The notes under the pieces were generated by a model. That model worked only from the letters and a program-made list of their open reading frames with translations, was not told where the DNA came from and did no database searches. This document shows, piece after piece, positions 37,688 to 47,842 of a DNA stretch of 64,000 nt (the stretch's first letter is position 1; every line of letters begins with the position of its first letter). The translations under genes and the position numbers were made by a program. The DNA lies in assembly GCF_900114035.1 (NCBI RefSeq), contig NZ_FORP01000014.1, forward strand, positions 124,001 through 188,000, written 5' to 3'. The DNA comes from Amycolatopsis sacchari. Its GTDB lineage: Bacteria; Actinomycetota; Actinomycetes; Mycobacteriales; Pseudonocardiaceae.

Positions 37688-40600
37688 GTGACAGACGGCG
37701 TGTTGTCCGGTCTGCTGTCGTCCGTCCTCGCCGATCCCGCGCTGCGCGGGGTGGTGGAGCGGGCCGGCTCACCGCTGCTCGATCTCCAGGGCCCGACCAC
37801 CGTCCGCCAGCTCGTCGTCGCGGCGCTCGCCGCCGACGAGGGGGCCAAGCGCCCGGTGCTCGCGGTGACCGCGACGGGCCGTGAGGCGGAGGAGCTGACG
37901 TCGGCGCTGTCGAGCCTGCTCGGCCCCGACCTGGTCTCGGACTTCCCGTCGTGGGAGACGCTGCCGCACGAGCGGCTGTCCCCGCGTGCGGACACCGTGG
38001 GCCGCCGGCTCGACGTGCTGCACCGGCTGCGCGGGCCGGACGCGCCGCGCGTGGTCGTCGCGACGGTGCGCAGCCTGATCCAGCCGATGGCGCCGGGGCT
38101 CGGCGCGCTGAGCCCGATCGACCTGCGGGTGGGCGAGGAGCACGACTTCGAGGGCGTGTTGGACAGGCTCGTCGAGCTGGCGTACGCGCGCGTGGACATG
38201 GTGGAGAAGCGCGGGGAGTTCGCCGTGCGCGGCGGCATCCTGGACGTGTTCCCGCCGACCGCCAGCCACCCGTACCGCGTGGAGTTCTGGGGCGACGAGG
38301 TCAGCGAGATCCGCGCGTTCGCGGTCTCGGACCAGCGGTCGCTGCCCGGCGAGATCCAGGCCGTGCACGCCCCGCCGTGCCGCGAGCTGCTGCTGACGCC
38401 CGAGGTCAAGGCGCGGGCGGGCGAGCTGGCCGAGCAGTACGCGGCGGACGCGCAGCTGGCGGAGATGCTGACCAAGCTCGCGGGCGGGGTGCCGTCCGAG
38501 GGCATGGAGGCGCTGATCCCGGTGCTGTGCGACGGCGAGCTGGAGCTGCTCACCGACGCGATGCCCGAGGGTACGCACGTCCTGCTCGCGGACCCGGAGA
38601 AGATCCGCGCCCGTGCGCACGACCTGGTGCGCACGGGGCAGGAGTTCCTGGAGGCGTCGTGGATGGCGGCGGCCGGTGGCGGGCAGGCGCCCATCGACCT
38701 CGGCGCGTCGGCCTACCGCGACCTCGCCGAGGTGGCGAAGCACGCGGGTGAGACGAACCGGCCGTGGTGGACGCTGTCCCAGCTGACCAGCGAAGACGTG
38801 TACCAGGTGGCCATCGAGGCCTCGCCCGCCTACCGCGGTGACCTGGAGCGCGCCGTCACCGACCTGCGTGCGCACCTCGCGGCGAGCGGCACGGGCGTGC
38901 TGGTGGTGGCCGGGCACGGCACCGCGAGCCGAGCCGTGGAACAGCTGTCCGGCGCCGACGTCCCCGCGACGCTGGCCGGGGACGGGCTGAGGGAGGCACC
39001 GGCGCCCGGGGTCGTCACCGTCGTGTGTGGTGGGCTGACGGAGGGTTTCGTCGCGCCCGAACTGGGTCTCGTGGTGCTCACCGAGGCGGACCTGACGGGC
39101 CGCGGCGCCTCGGCCAGTTCGTCCACAAAGGACCTCGGTGCGAAGATGCCGTCCCGTCGGCGCAACGCGGTGGACCCGCTGGCCCTGAAGAAGGGCGACT
39201 ACGTCGTGCACGACCAGCACGGCATCGGGCGCTTCGTGGAGATGGTGCAGCGCACGATTTCCGGTGCCACGCGCGAATACCTCGTGCTGGAGTACGCCTC
39301 GTCCAAGCGGGGCCAGCCGGGGGACCGGCTGTACGTGCCGACAGACCAGCTCGACGAGGTCTCCCGCTACGTCGGCGGTGAGCTGCCCACGCTGAACAAG
39401 CTCGGCGGCTCGGACTGGAAGAACACCAAGGCCAAGGCACGCAAGGCGGTCAAGGAGATCGCGGCCGAGCTGGTGCAGCTCTACGCCGCCCGCCAGGCCG
39501 CGCCCGGTCACGCGTTCGGGCCGGACACGCCGTGGCAGCGCGAGCTGGAGGACGCGTTCCCGTTCACCGAGACCAACGACCAGCTCGCCGCGATCGACGA
39601 GGTCAAGGCGGACATGGAGCGCGGCGTCCCGATGGACCGCGTGATCTGCGGTGACGTCGGCTACGGCAAGACCGAGATCGCGGTGCGCGCGGCGTTCAAG
39701 GCGGTGCAGGACGGCAAGCAGGTCGCCGTGCTCGTGCCGACGACGCTGCTCGCGCAGCAGCACCTCAACACGTTCGCCCAGCGCATGCAGTCGTTCCCGG
39801 TGACCATCAAGGGCCTGTCGCGGTTCACCGCGAAGTCCGAAGTGGACGCCGTGCTGGAGGGGCTCGCCTCCGGGGACGTGGACATCGTGATCGGCACGCA
39901 CCGGCTGCTGCAGACCGGCGTGCGGTACAAGGACCTCGGCCTGGTCATCGTGGACGAGGAGCAGCGGTTCGGCGTCGAGCACAAGGAGCACATCAAGGCG
40001 CTGCGCACGCACGTCGACGTGCTCACGATGTCCGCCACGCCGATCCCGCGCACGCTGGAGATGTCGCTGGCCGGCATCCGCGAGATGTCCACGATCCTCA
40101 CCCCGCCCGAGGACCGGCACCCGATCCTGACCTACGTCGGCGCGTACGACGACAAGCAGGTCGGGGCCGCGATCCGGCGCGAGTTGCTGCGTGACGGCCA
40201 GGTCTTCTACGTGCACAACCGGGTCTCGTCGATCGAGAAGGCCGCGCGGCGGCTGCGGGAGCTGGTGCCGGAGGCGCGTGTCGTGACCGCGCACGGGCAG
40301 ATGAACGAGGAGAAGCTCGAAAAGATCATCCAGGGCTTCTGGGAGCGCGAGTACGACGTCTTGGTCTGCACCACCATCGTCGAGACCGGTCTGGACATCT
40401 CCAACGCGAACACGCTGATCGTCGAGCGCGGCGACCTGCTCGGCCTCGCGCAGCTGCACCAGCTGCGCGGCCGCGTCGGCCGTGGCCGCGAGCGCGGGTA
40501 CGCGTACTTCCTGTACCCGGCGGAGTCCCCGCTGACGGAGACCGCGCACGACCGGCTCGCGACGATCGCGCAGAACACCGAGCTGGGCGCGGGCATGGCG

Positions 40601-41251
40601 GTCGCGATGAAGGACCTGGAGATCCGCGGCGCCGGCAACATCCTCGGCGCGGAGCAGTCCGGGCACATCGCGGGTGTCGGCTTCGACCTGTACGTGCGGC
40701 TCGTCGGCGAGGCCGTGGACGTGTTCCGCCGCAACGCGGGTGTGGAGTCCGCCGAGGAGGAGGAGCTGCGCGAGGTCCGCGTCGACCTGCCGATCGACGC
40801 GCACATCCCGCACGACTACGTGCCCGGCGAGCGGCTGCGCCTGGAGGCGTACCGCAAGATCGCGTCCGCGCCGGACGGCGAGGCGCTCGCGGCGGTCGAG
40901 GACGAGCTGATCGACCGCTACGGCCAGCCGCCCGCGCCCGTGCGGCGGCTGCTCGCGGTCGCGGCGTTCCGGCACTCGTGCCGCGCGGCCGGCGTGACCG
41001 AGGTGACCATGCAGGGCAACACGATCCGGTTCGCGCCGCTGCCGCTGCCCGAGTCCAAACTGGTCCGGCTCAAGCGGCTGTACCCGAAGGCGACGTTCAA
41101 GGCGGTCACGAACACGGTCTCGGTGCCGAAGCCGACGGAGGGCCCGGCGGGCGGCCGGATCGGCGCGCCGCCGCTGCGGGACGAGGCGCTGCTGGAGTGG
41201 TGCGCGAAGCTGCTGACGAACCTGACCAAGGAACCGGCGGCGGTCGGCTGA
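37688..41251 (+). CDS. mfd: transcription-repair coupling factor
   Basis: A complete 1187-residue Mfd that removes RNA polymerase stalled at DNA lesions and recruits UvrA. The N-terminal UvrB-like domains (1-350), the CarD-like RNAP-interaction domain (about 495-600, [16 protein letters not shown]), the helicase with Walker [10 protein letters not shown] (655-663) and DEEQ box (756-759), and the TRCF domain (about 1040-1130) are all present. It starts at GTG 37688. A lipoprotein gene and mazG follow on the same strand, the order seen in mycobacteria apart from the lipoprotein. Confidence 0.97.
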   Translation: MTDGVLSGLLSSVLADPALRGVVERAGSPLLDLQGPTTVRQLVVAALAADEGAKRPVLAVTATGREAEELTSALSSLLGPDLVSDFPSWETLPHERLSPRADTVGRRLDVLHRLRGPDAPRVVVATVRSLIQPMAPGLGALSPIDLRVGEEHDFEGVLDRLVELAYARVDMVEKRGEFAVRGGILDVFPPTASHPYRVEFWGDEVSEIRAFAVSDQRSLPGEIQAVHAPPCRELLLTPEVKARAGELAEQYAADAQLAEMLTKLAGGVPSEGMEALIPVLCDGELELLTDAMPEGTHVLLADPEKIRARAHDLVRTGQEFLEASWMAAAGGGQAPIDLGASAYRDLAEVAKHAGETNRPWWTLSQLTSEDVYQVAIEASPAYRGDLERAVTDLRAHLAASGTGVLVVAGHGTASRAVEQLSGADVPATLAGDGLREAPAPGVVTVVCGGLTEGFVAPELGLVVLTEADLTGRGASASSSTKDLGAKMPSRRRNAVDPLALKKGDYVVHDQHGIGRFVEMVQRTISGATREYLVLEYASSKRGQPGDRLYVPTDQLDEVSRYVGGELPTLNKLGGSDWKNTKAKARKAVKEIAAELVQLYAARQAAPGHAFGPDTPWQRELEDAFPFTETNDQLAAIDEVKADMERGVPMDRVICGDVGYGKTEIAVRAAFKAVQDGKQVAVLVPTTLLAQQHLNTFAQRMQSFPVTIKGLSRFTAKSEVDAVLEGLASGDVDIVIGTHRLLQTGVRYKDLGLVIVDEEQRFGVEHKEHIKALRTHVDVLTMSATPIPRTLEMSLAGIREMSTILTPPEDRHPILTYVGAYDDKQVGAAIRRELLRDGQVFYVHNRVSSIEKAARRLRELVPEARVVTAHGQMNEEKLEKIIQGFWEREYDVLVCTTIVETGLDISNANTLIVERGDLLGLAQLHQLRGRVGRGRERGYAYFLYPAESPLTETAHDRLATIAQNTELGAGMAVAMKDLEIRGAGNILGAEQSGHIAGVGFDLYVRLVGEAVDVFRRNAGVESAEEEELREVRVDLPIDAHIPHDYVPGERLRLEAYRKIASAPDGEALAAVEDELIDRYGQPPAPVRRLLAVAAFRHSCRAAGVTEVTMQGNTIRFAPLPLPESKLVRLKRLYPKATFKAVTNTVSVPKPTEGPAGGRIGAPPLRDEALLEWCAKLLTNLTKEPAAVG

Positions 41252-41293
41252 CCGGGGTCCCGGAAGCCCGGCGGTTGTGAGAGGGTACGGGGT

Positions 41294-42286
41294 GTGATGC
41301 GGATCATGGGGCGCCCGCGGGCGCTGATCGCCGTTCTCGCCGCCTGCCTGCTGCTCGCCGGGTGCGGCTCGGGGCCGAGCCAGGTCGGCGCCGCGTTCCT
41401 GCTCGGGGACCGCGAGGTCACGCAGGACAGGGTGCAGGGGCTGATCGACAAGGCGGTGCGGGACCAGCCCGCCGCGCAGCAGCTCGCCCAGCAGCACAAG
41501 CTCGACCTGCTGGGGCGGGAGGTCGTCACGCAGCTCGTGCTGCACGAGCTGGTCGGCAGGGCCGCGCAGCGGGAGGGGCTGGTCGTCGACGAGGCCCTCG
41601 TCGAGCGGACGCTCGCGCAGGACCCGCTCGCCGTGCCGGTGCCGACCACCGGTGTGGACCCGTCGCAGCTGGCGCGCCAGATCGCGTACCGCGCGCGGGA
41701 CCACCGCGAGGCCATCACCGACCAGGTGCTGATGCAGGCGCTGGCGCAGAAGTACTTCCCGCGCATGACCGTCACGCTCGACTACACCTCCGTCGTGTCC
41801 GACGACGGCGGCGCCCAGCCGAAGAGCATGCGCGAGAAAGCGCTTGCCAAGGCCGAGCGGATGGCCGCGGGACCGGACGCCGCCACGCGCGTGATCCGGG
41901 AGGACGCCGCCTCGGGCACGCAGACGAACGTGGGCGAGCGCATCCCCGCCGTGCAGGCGCCGGACCTCGCGGCGACCGTCGTGTTCGGGGCGCTGCCCGG
42001 TGACGTCGTGGCGTTCCAGCCCAGCAGCGAGCAGGCCGGGTGGATCATCGCGGTAGTCCGGCAGCGCGACCTGTCCACCCCGCAGCAGGCGGGGGACCAG
42101 TCCTCCGACCCGTCGGCCAACCAGCTGGTCGCGATCGGGATGCGGTTGCTGCAGCCGTACGCGGACGACGGCGGGCTGAAGGTCAACCCGCGTTACGGTG
42201 TGTGGGACCCGGTGGCGATGTCCGTCGCGCCCAGCGCCGCCGAGACCACCGGCTTCGTCGTCCGAGGGAAGGGGGCCCAGCCTTGA
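41294..42286 (+). CDS. SurA-like N-terminal domain lipoprotein
   Basis: A 330-residue secreted lipoprotein with lipobox LLAGC (lipid Cys C24). The SurA N-like helical domain spans about 30-160 (DREVTQDRVQGLIDKAV, REVVTQLVLHELVGRAAQREGL). There is no clear parvulin PPIase catalytic core, so it is more likely a chaperone than an isomerase. A disordered C-terminal tail follows. It starts at GTG 41294 with an ATG directly after. The mazG start TTG overlaps its stop (TTGA at 42283-42286), so the two are coupled. Confidence 0.82.
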   Translation: MMRIMGRPRALIAVLAACLLLAGCGSGPSQVGAAFLLGDREVTQDRVQGLIDKAVRDQPAAQQLAQQHKLDLLGREVVTQLVLHELVGRAAQREGLVVDEALVERTLAQDPLAVPVPTTGVDPSQLARQIAYRARDHREAITDQVLMQALAQKYFPRMTVTLDYTSVVSDDGGAQPKSMREKALAKAERMAAGPDAATRVIREDAASGTQTNVGERIPAVQAPDLAATVVFGALPGDVVAFQPSSEQAGWIIAVVRQRDLSTPQQAGDQSSDPSANQLVAIGMRLLQPYADDGGLKVNPRYGVWDPVAMSVAPSAAETTGFVVRGKGAQP

Positions 42287-43236
42287 CCGCCACGGTCGTC
42301 CTCCTGACCTCCGCCGCCGCGGGGGTGCCGCCCGCGGCGTTCCCGCACCTGCGGGGTGCCCGTGCCGTGTACGCGAGCGGGCTGGGTGAGGACGTGACCG
42401 ACCTGCTGGGCGCGAAACCGGCGCCCGACCCGGCGGTGCTCGCCGCCGAAGCGGCCGAGGGCGCGGTGGTGCTGTTCGCCGCGTCCACGGACGACCCGGC
42501 GGTGCGGGTGCTGCCCGGCGCGGTCGTGATCGGCCAGCCGTCCGGGGCGAAGCTCGTCGACGCCGCTCTGGTGATGAACCGGCTGCGCTCGCCGGGCGGC
42601 TGCCCGTGGGACGCGGAGCAGACGCACGAATCGCTGCGGCAGTACCTCGTCGAGGAGACGTACGAGCTGCTGGAGGCGATCGAGGACGGGGACCGCGTGG
42701 CGATGCGCGAGGAGCTGGGCGACGTGCTGCTGCAGGTGCTCTTCCACGCCCGTGTCGCCGCCGAGCACGTGGGGGACCCGTTCGACATCGACACCGTCGC
42801 GGGGGAGCTGGTGGCCAAACTGGTCGGCAGGCACCCCCACGTCTTCGCCGACGCGGAGCGCATCGCGACCGCGGAGCGGCAGGAAGTGAAGTGGGAGGAG
42901 CTCAAGCAGGCCGAGAAGCAGCGCAAGTCCATAGTGGACGGTGTCGCGCTCGGCCAGCCCGCGACCGCGCTCGCCGGGAAGCTCGGCCAGCGCAGCGGGC
43001 GCGCGGGAATCCCGCTGGACCTGTTCCCCGCGGGGCAGGACGCGGCCAGCCGCCTGTTCGTCCTGGCCGCGACGGCACGCCGTGCCGGGGTGGACCCGGA
43101 GGGCGAACTCCGCGCCGTGGCGAAGCAGTTCGCCGCGGATGTGCGTGCCGCGGAAGCGAACGCCCGCGCGGCCGGCGTCGAACCGTCCACATTGGAAGCG
43201 GACGGCTGGCGCCGGTACTGGCCCTCGGGTGGTTAG
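42283..43236 (+). CDS. mazG: nucleoside triphosphate pyrophosphohydrolase MazG
   Basis: A 317-residue house-cleaning enzyme that hydrolyses NTPs to NMP and PPi. A non-catalytic head of about 90 residues precedes the MazG domain, with GGCPWDAEQTHESLRQYLVEETYELLEAI and REELGDVLLQVLFHARVA supplying the acidic metal ligands. M. tuberculosis MazG has a similar N-terminal extension. The start is TTG 42283, after GGAAGGGGG, and overlaps the previous stop. Its stop TAG overlaps the TAA of the convergent Lrp gene. Confidence 0.93.
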   Translation: MTATVVLLTSAAAGVPPAAFPHLRGARAVYASGLGEDVTDLLGAKPAPDPAVLAAEAAEGAVVLFAASTDDPAVRVLPGAVVIGQPSGAKLVDAALVMNRLRSPGGCPWDAEQTHESLRQYLVEETYELLEAIEDGDRVAMREELGDVLLQVLFHARVAAEHVGDPFDIDTVAGELVAKLVGRHPHVFADAERIATAERQEVKWEELKQAEKQRKSIVDGVALGQPATALAGKLGQRSGRAGIPLDLFPAGQDAASRLFVLAATARRAGVDPEGELRAVAKQFAADVRAAEANARAAGVEPSTLEADGWRRYWPSGG

Positions 43237-44243
43237 GCGAGCCGCCCGCCGGACAGCAGCGTCCCTGCCTGCTTGACGTGCCGCAGCAGCGGCGAGACCT
43301 CCATGCTCTGCAACCCCGGCAGCGAACCGATGCGGTCCGACGTGAACTCGAACAGCTCGTCGAGATCCCGGCAGTACGCGACGGCGTGCAGGTTGTAGGG
43401 CCCCGTGACGGCCGCGGCGAAGCCGATCTCCGGTAGCTCCGCCAACGTGCGGCCGACGCTTTTGACCGCCGACGGGTGCACGCGCACCCAGAGGTTCGCC
43501 CCGGCGCGGTACCCCAGCGCCGCCGCGACGATTTCGACGTCGATGTGGACGACGCCGTGTGTGAGCAGGGTCTGCAGCCGGCGGGACGCGCGGCCCGGGG
43601 TGAGGTCCGCCGCCGCGGCGAGGTCGACGAGACCGGCGCGGCCGTCCTCGGCGAGTGCGGCGAGCAGCTTCTCGTCCTCGGTCGTGAGCGGTACGGGATC
43701 CCGCGCCACCACGGGAGATTCGGTGAACGGGCCGCCCTCGCTGCCCAACGCAGCCTCCTGCTCGGGCGTCAGCGTGCCCTGCAGCGCGGCCCAGTAGTGG
43801 CCCCGGCCGCCGAGGAACTGGCGGAGCATCGCGGCCGCGTTGATGTCGAGCACGGCCGCGGTGCGCGGGAGCTGGTGTCCCAGCAGGTCGTCGCGCTGCT
43901 CCGGAGTCCTCGACCGGACTGCGCAGGTGATCTCCGAGCCCGCGGCGACCAGTGCCACCCAGCTGACGTCTTCGCGCTTCGCGAGCGCTTCGGCGATCGC
44001 CACGCCGCTGCCCGGGCGGCAACGCAGCCGCACCAGCCACTCGCTCTGCCCCAGCGCCCCGGGGATCATGATGCCGACGACGCGGATGACCCCGTCCGCC
44101 CGCAGCCGGCGGTACCGGCGGTTCACGGTGCTTTCGGTGAGCCCGAGCGCGGACGCGATGGCGGCGAACGACGCGCGGGGAGCGATCTGGAGCGCGCGAA
44201 TGATTCGCACATCGTCCGGGTGCAAACTGCCGGATTCAGCCAT
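43233..44243 (-). CDS. Lrp/AsnC family regulator with tandem modules
   Basis: A 336-residue regulator about twice the usual Lrp length. It has two AsnC helix-turn-helix units: DDVRIIRALQIAPRASFAAIASALGLTESTV (about 10-40) and LAALAEDGRAGLVDLAAAADLTPGRASRRL (about 180-210), each followed by a RAM-like sensor segment. This two-module form is common in actinobacteria. It is divergent from an SDR gene that it may regulate. ATG 44243 follows AAGGGAGG. The effector is unknown. Confidence 0.88.
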   Translation of the reverse strand: MAESGSLHPDDVRIIRALQIAPRASFAAIASALGLTESTVNRRYRRLRADGVIRVVGIMIPGALGQSEWLVRLRCRPGSGVAIAEALAKREDVSWVALVAAGSEITCAVRSRTPEQRDDLLGHQLPRTAAVLDINAAAMLRQFLGGRGHYWAALQGTLTPEQEAALGSEGGPFTESPVVARDPVPLTTEDEKLLAALAEDGRAGLVDLAAAADLTPGRASRRLQTLLTHGVVHIDVEIVAAALGYRAGANLWVRVHPSAVKSVGRTLAELPEIGFAAAVTGPYNLHAVAYCRDLDELFEFTSDRIGSLPGLQSMEVSPLLRHVKQAGTLLSGGRLA

Positions 44244-44315
44244 GACGCCTCCCTTGAGGAAGGCAATCGTACGAAATCCGTGCTCCGATCGCGACGACGG
44301 GGACAGACTTGTGCC

Positions 44316-45005
44316 ATGACAGCACCAACAGCATTGATCGTGGGCGCGTCGCGCGGGCTCGGGCACGCGCTGGTGGCCGAGCTGTTCGGCAGGGGGTGGA
44401 ACGTCGTCGGCACGGTCCGGGACACCACCGCGCGGACGCCCCTGCACGAACTCGCGGACCGCTCCGGCGGCCGCGTCACCGTCGAACACCTGGACATCAA
44501 CGAGCCCGCCCAGCTCGCACCCCTGCACGACCGGCTGGGGCCGCTGGACATGCTCTTCGTCAACGCGGGGACCACGAACAACGAGGGGACGCCCATCGGG
44601 CAGGTGCCGACGGCTGATTTCGTCGAGGTGATGGTCACCAACGCGCTCAGCCCGATGCGCGTCATCGAAGCGCTCGAAGACCTGGTGGCGCCGGACGGGC
44701 TCATCGGGGCGATGTCGTCGGGGCAGGGCAGCATCACCAACAACACCACCGGAATGCGGGAGGTGTACCGCGGCAGCAAGGCGGCGCTGAACATGTTCAT
44801 GCGCAGTTTCGCTGCCCGTCAGGGTGAAACCGGGCGTTCGTTCGTGCTCATGGCACCCGGTTGGATCCGCACCGGGCTCGGCGGGCCGAAAGCGCCGTTC
44901 ACCGTAGCGGAGACCGTGCCGTTGATCGTGGATGTCCTGTTGTCGCGGCTGGGAAAACCGGGCCTGGAATACCTCGACCGATTCGGCAAGACTGTGCCTT
45001 GGTGA
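44316..45005 (+). CDS. SDR family oxidoreductase
   Basis: A 229-residue short-chain dehydrogenase. TALIVGASRGLGHALVAELFGRGWNV is the NAD(P)-binding start, FVNAGTT the NNAG equivalent, and the Tyr/Lys pair lies in EVYRGSKAALN. It is divergent from the two-module Lrp regulator, with 72 bp between starts. The esterase-like gene starts 25 bp after its stop, so the two may form an operon. Substrate unknown. Confidence 0.88.
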   Translation: MTAPTALIVGASRGLGHALVAELFGRGWNVVGTVRDTTARTPLHELADRSGGRVTVEHLDINEPAQLAPLHDRLGPLDMLFVNAGTTNNEGTPIGQVPTADFVEVMVTNALSPMRVIEALEDLVAPDGLIGAMSSGQGSITNNTTGMREVYRGSKAALNMFMRSFAARQGETGRSFVLMAPGWIRTGLGGPKAPFTVAETVPLIVDVLLSRLGKPGLEYLDRFGKTVPW

Positions 45006-45030
45006 TCTCGGCGGCAGGAAGGACGGCGCC

Positions 45031-46164
45031 ATGGCGGAGGTTCAGGGACGGTGCGACACCGCTTTCGAGCCGGTGCGGGAAGCGCTTTCAGAGCAGCTCG
45101 ACTCCGGGAACGAACTCGGCGCCGGGATCGTGGTGGACGTCGACGGGCGCACGGTCGTCGACATCTGGGGCGGCAGGCGGACCGCGGACGAGCCCTGGAC
45201 GCGGGACACCATCACCAACGTCTGGTCGTCGACGAAAATGGTCACCAACCTCGCCGCGCTGATGCTGGTGGACCGGGGCAAACTCGACCCGTACGCGCCG
45301 GTGGCGAAGTACTGGCCCGAGTTCGCCGAGAACGGCAAGGAGCGGGTCGAGGTCCGGCACATCCTGAGCCACACCGCCGGGGTCTCCGGCTGGGACGAGC
45401 CGTTCGAGCCGGAAGACATGTACGACCGGGCAGAGGCGACGCGGCGGCTCGCGACGCAGGCGCCGTGGTGGGAGCCGGGGACCGCGTCGGGGTACCACGC
45501 GCAGTCCCAGGGGCACCTGGTGGGCGAGCTGGTGCGGCGGTGCAGCGGGAAGTCGCTGACGGACTTCATCGCGGACGAGATCGCCGGCCCGCTGGGCGCG
45601 GACTTCCGGCTGGGCGCCGACGAGGCTGACTTGTCGCGCATCGCGCCGGTCACTCCGCCGCCCCCGCTGGACTTCGATTTCAGCCAGGTGGACCGGGAAA
45701 GCCCGGCGTTCAAGACCCTGATGCGGGCGCCGCTCAGCGCCGAGCTGGCGAACACCCCGGAGTGGCGCCGTGCCGAGCTGGGCGCGCTCAACGGGCACGG
45801 CAACGCGCGGTCGCTGGCGCGGATCCTCAGCGCGCTCGCGCGGGGCGGCACCGTGGACGGGGTGCGGCTGCTGTCCCCCGACACGATCTCGATCATCTTC
45901 GACGAGCAGAGCCACGGCGTGGACCTCGTGCTGGGCGTCCCGCTGCGGTTCGGCATCGGGTACGCGCTGCCCGAAACCGACACGGTGCCGTACGTGCCGC
46001 AGGGCCGCGCCTGCTACTGGGGCGGCTGGGGCGGTTCGGTGGTGATCGCCGACCTCGACACCCGCACGACGATCAGCTACGCGATGAACAAGATGGCGGC
46101 GGGGGTCATAGGCTCGGACCGCTCGGAGGCTTACGTCCGGGCGGCGCTGGAGTGCCTGGGCTGA
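45031..46164 (+). CDS. serine hydrolase, class C beta-lactamase/esterase family
   Basis: A 377-residue beta-lactamase-fold hydrolase. The catalytic SxxK is SSTK at about 66-69. The second motif is Tyr-based (SGYHAQSQGHLVG) and the third is WGGWGGS in place of KTG. No signal peptide is seen, so it is more like the cytosolic EstB-type esterases than a secreted beta-lactamase. It is co-oriented with the SDR 25 bp upstream. The stretch after it, 46165-46600, holds no gene. Confidence 0.88.
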   Translation: MAEVQGRCDTAFEPVREALSEQLDSGNELGAGIVVDVDGRTVVDIWGGRRTADEPWTRDTITNVWSSTKMVTNLAALMLVDRGKLDPYAPVAKYWPEFAENGKERVEVRHILSHTAGVSGWDEPFEPEDMYDRAEATRRLATQAPWWEPGTASGYHAQSQGHLVGELVRRCSGKSLTDFIADEIAGPLGADFRLGADEADLSRIAPVTPPPPLDFDFSQVDRESPAFKTLMRAPLSAELANTPEWRRAELGALNGHGNARSLARILSALARGGTVDGVRLLSPDTISIIFDEQSHGVDLVLGVPLRFGIGYALPETDTVPYVPQGRACYWGGWGGSVVIADLDTRTTISYAMNKMAAGVIGSDRSEAYVRAALECLG

Positions 46165-46600
46165 GTGCCTGGGCGCCGGGGGTTGGTCGGGGGCTGCGGC
46201 ATCTGCCTGCCGGGACGGCGGGGGTGGCTGGGCGGTGTGGTCGCCTCGCCGGGGTGGGTCTGATCACCCGGGCCGACCGCGCCCGAGGTGGCCCGGCGCC
46301 GCCACGCCGGGCGGCGTCTTGCCGAGGCCGCCTGAGCGCCGGGGCTCACTGCGCCCGAGGTGGCTCGGCGCCGCCACACCCGAGATGGCTCGGGCGCCGC
46401 CCACTGCGCCTGGCCCCGCTCCGCCCGCCTCGCTGAGGCCGCCTGATCACCCCGGCTGGCCGCGCTCGAGGTGGCTCACCGTGGCGCCGCCGCGCCTGGC
46501 CCCGCTCCGCCCGGCCCCCCGCCGCCCCGCCCGGCCCCCCGCCGCCCCGCCCGGCGCCATGTCTGGCTCGCGACGCCCGCCGCCCCCAGCCGGAACAGCC
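46165..46600. repeat. gene-free G/C-rich repeat region
   Basis: About 436 bp of near-pure G and C. It has scattered GAGGTGGCTCGGCGCCGCC-like words and a 20-bp unit, CCGGCCCCCCGCCGCCCCGC, in two perfect tandem copies at 46511-46550. Open frames across it are Arg/Pro/Gly-rich and lack ribosome sites. I see no gene, terminator or operator. Confidence 0.55.
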
Positions 46601-47842
46601 CTAACCCTCGAAGAGCGTGTCGCCCCAGTAACCGCTTTCCGAGACGCCCGGCGGGACCGCGAACAGCGCGGAACCCGTGTGCTGGATGTACTCCATCATC
46701 GCGTCCTTCGCTGAAAGCGCTTTCTGCATCGGGATGAACTGCTTGCGCGGGTCGCGGTTGAAGCAGATGAAGAACAGGCCCGCCTCCAGGTGCCCGAGGC
46801 CGTCCGAGCCGTCGACGAAGTTGTAGCCGCGGCGCAGGATCTTGGCCCCGTTTAGCGATTCCGACGACGCCAGGCGGATGTGCGCGTCCACCGGCACGAG
46901 CGGCTCCCCGCCCGCGCCACCGACGTGCAGGTCCACCGGGTCGAACTCGGCCTGCTGGCCCAGCGGCGCCCCACTGCCCTTCGTCCGCCCGATGACCTGT
47001 TCCTGCTCCTCCAGCGACGTCCGGTCCCACGTCTCGATGTGCATACGGATCCGCCGCGCCACCAGGTACGAACCGCCCGCGAGCCACGCCTGCCCGTCGG
47101 CGGCCGTGACCCACACGTGCTCGTCGAGCGCCGCCGGGTCCTCGGCCTTCAGGTTGTTCGTGCCGTCCTTGAAGCCGAACAGGTTCCGCGGCGTGGTCTG
47201 CGCCGTCGACGTCGACGAGCTGCGCCCGAAACCGAGCTGCGACCAGCGCACCTCGGTCGTGCCGAAGCCCAGCCGCACCAGGTTCCGCACCGCGTGCACG
47301 GCGACCTGCGGGTCGTTCGCGCACGCCTGGATGCACAGGTCGCCGCCGCTGCGGGCCGGGTCGAGCTTGTCCTTCGGGAACGCGGGCAACTCGGCCAGCG
47401 CCTCCGGCCGCCGTCCCGCCAGGCCGAACCGGTCGTCGAACAGCGACGGGCCGAACCCGATCGTCAGCGTCAGCGAGGACGCCGGCAGCTCCAGCGCCTC
47501 ACCGGTGTCGCTCGGCGGGGCGGCGGGCGAACCGCCGACCGCACCGGACGCGCCCACCTCGCGGCCCGCCGTCATCCGCCGGGCCGCGTCGGTCCACGTC
47601 TTCAGCAGCGACACCAGCTTCGCGCGGTCCTTCGTGGTCACATCGAGCGCGGCGAAGTGCAGGTGCTCCTGCGCCGGCGTGACGATCCCCGCCTGGTGCT
47701 GCCCGTGGAACGGCACGACGTCCGTGGTCGCTTCGGCGCTGCCGAGCGCGCGGTCGATGCCGGCACCGGCCGCGCCGGCTCCGGCGAGGGCGACCCCGGC
47801 ACCGGCGAGCCCGAACACCCGCCGCCGCGACATCCCGGTCAC
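46601..47842 (-). CDS. efeB: Dyp-type peroxidase EfeB (Tat-exported)
   Basis: A 413-residue heme peroxidase of the EfeUOB iron system. A twin-arginine signal, SRRRVFGLAGAGVALAGAG, opens it. The Dyp GxxDG motif is GFKDG, followed by TNNLKAEDPAALDEHVWV; RMHIETWDRTSLEEQE lies downstream and probably carries a heme-region His. It is thought to oxidise heme or Fe(II) on the outer face of the membrane to feed EfeO. GTG 47842 overlaps the efeO stop as GTGA; ATG 47833, nearer the Arg pair, is an alternative. Confidence 0.93.
   Translation of the reverse strand: MTGMSRRRVFGLAGAGVALAGAGAAGAGIDRALGSAEATTDVVPFHGQHQAGIVTPAQEHLHFAALDVTTKDRAKLVSLLKTWTDAARRMTAGREVGASGAVGGSPAAPPSDTGEALELPASSLTLTIGFGPSLFDDRFGLAGRRPEALAELPAFPKDKLDPARSGGDLCIQACANDPQVAVHAVRNLVRLGFGTTEVRWSQLGFGRSSSTSTAQTTPRNLFGFKDGTNNLKAEDPAALDEHVWVTAADGQAWLAGGSYLVARRIRMHIETWDRTSLEEQEQVIGRTKGSGAPLGQQAEFDPVDLHVGGAGGEPLVPVDAHIRLASSESLNGAKILRRGYNFVDGSDGLGHLEAGLFFICFNRDPRKQFIPMQKALSAKDAMMEYIQHTGSALFAVPPGVSESGYWGDTLFEG

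Noticed and set aside
37769-41704. 1311-codon open frame antisense to mfd
   Set aside because: It mirrors mfd, is Arg/Ala/Gly-rich, lacks a ribosome site and any family pattern; a high-GC shadow frame.
45070-45090. AAGCGCTTT motif in the esterase gene, and again near 46710 in efeB, as members of the 21-kb array
   Set aside because: Both lie inside coding sequence as ordinary codons, and are isolated copies without the flanking unit.
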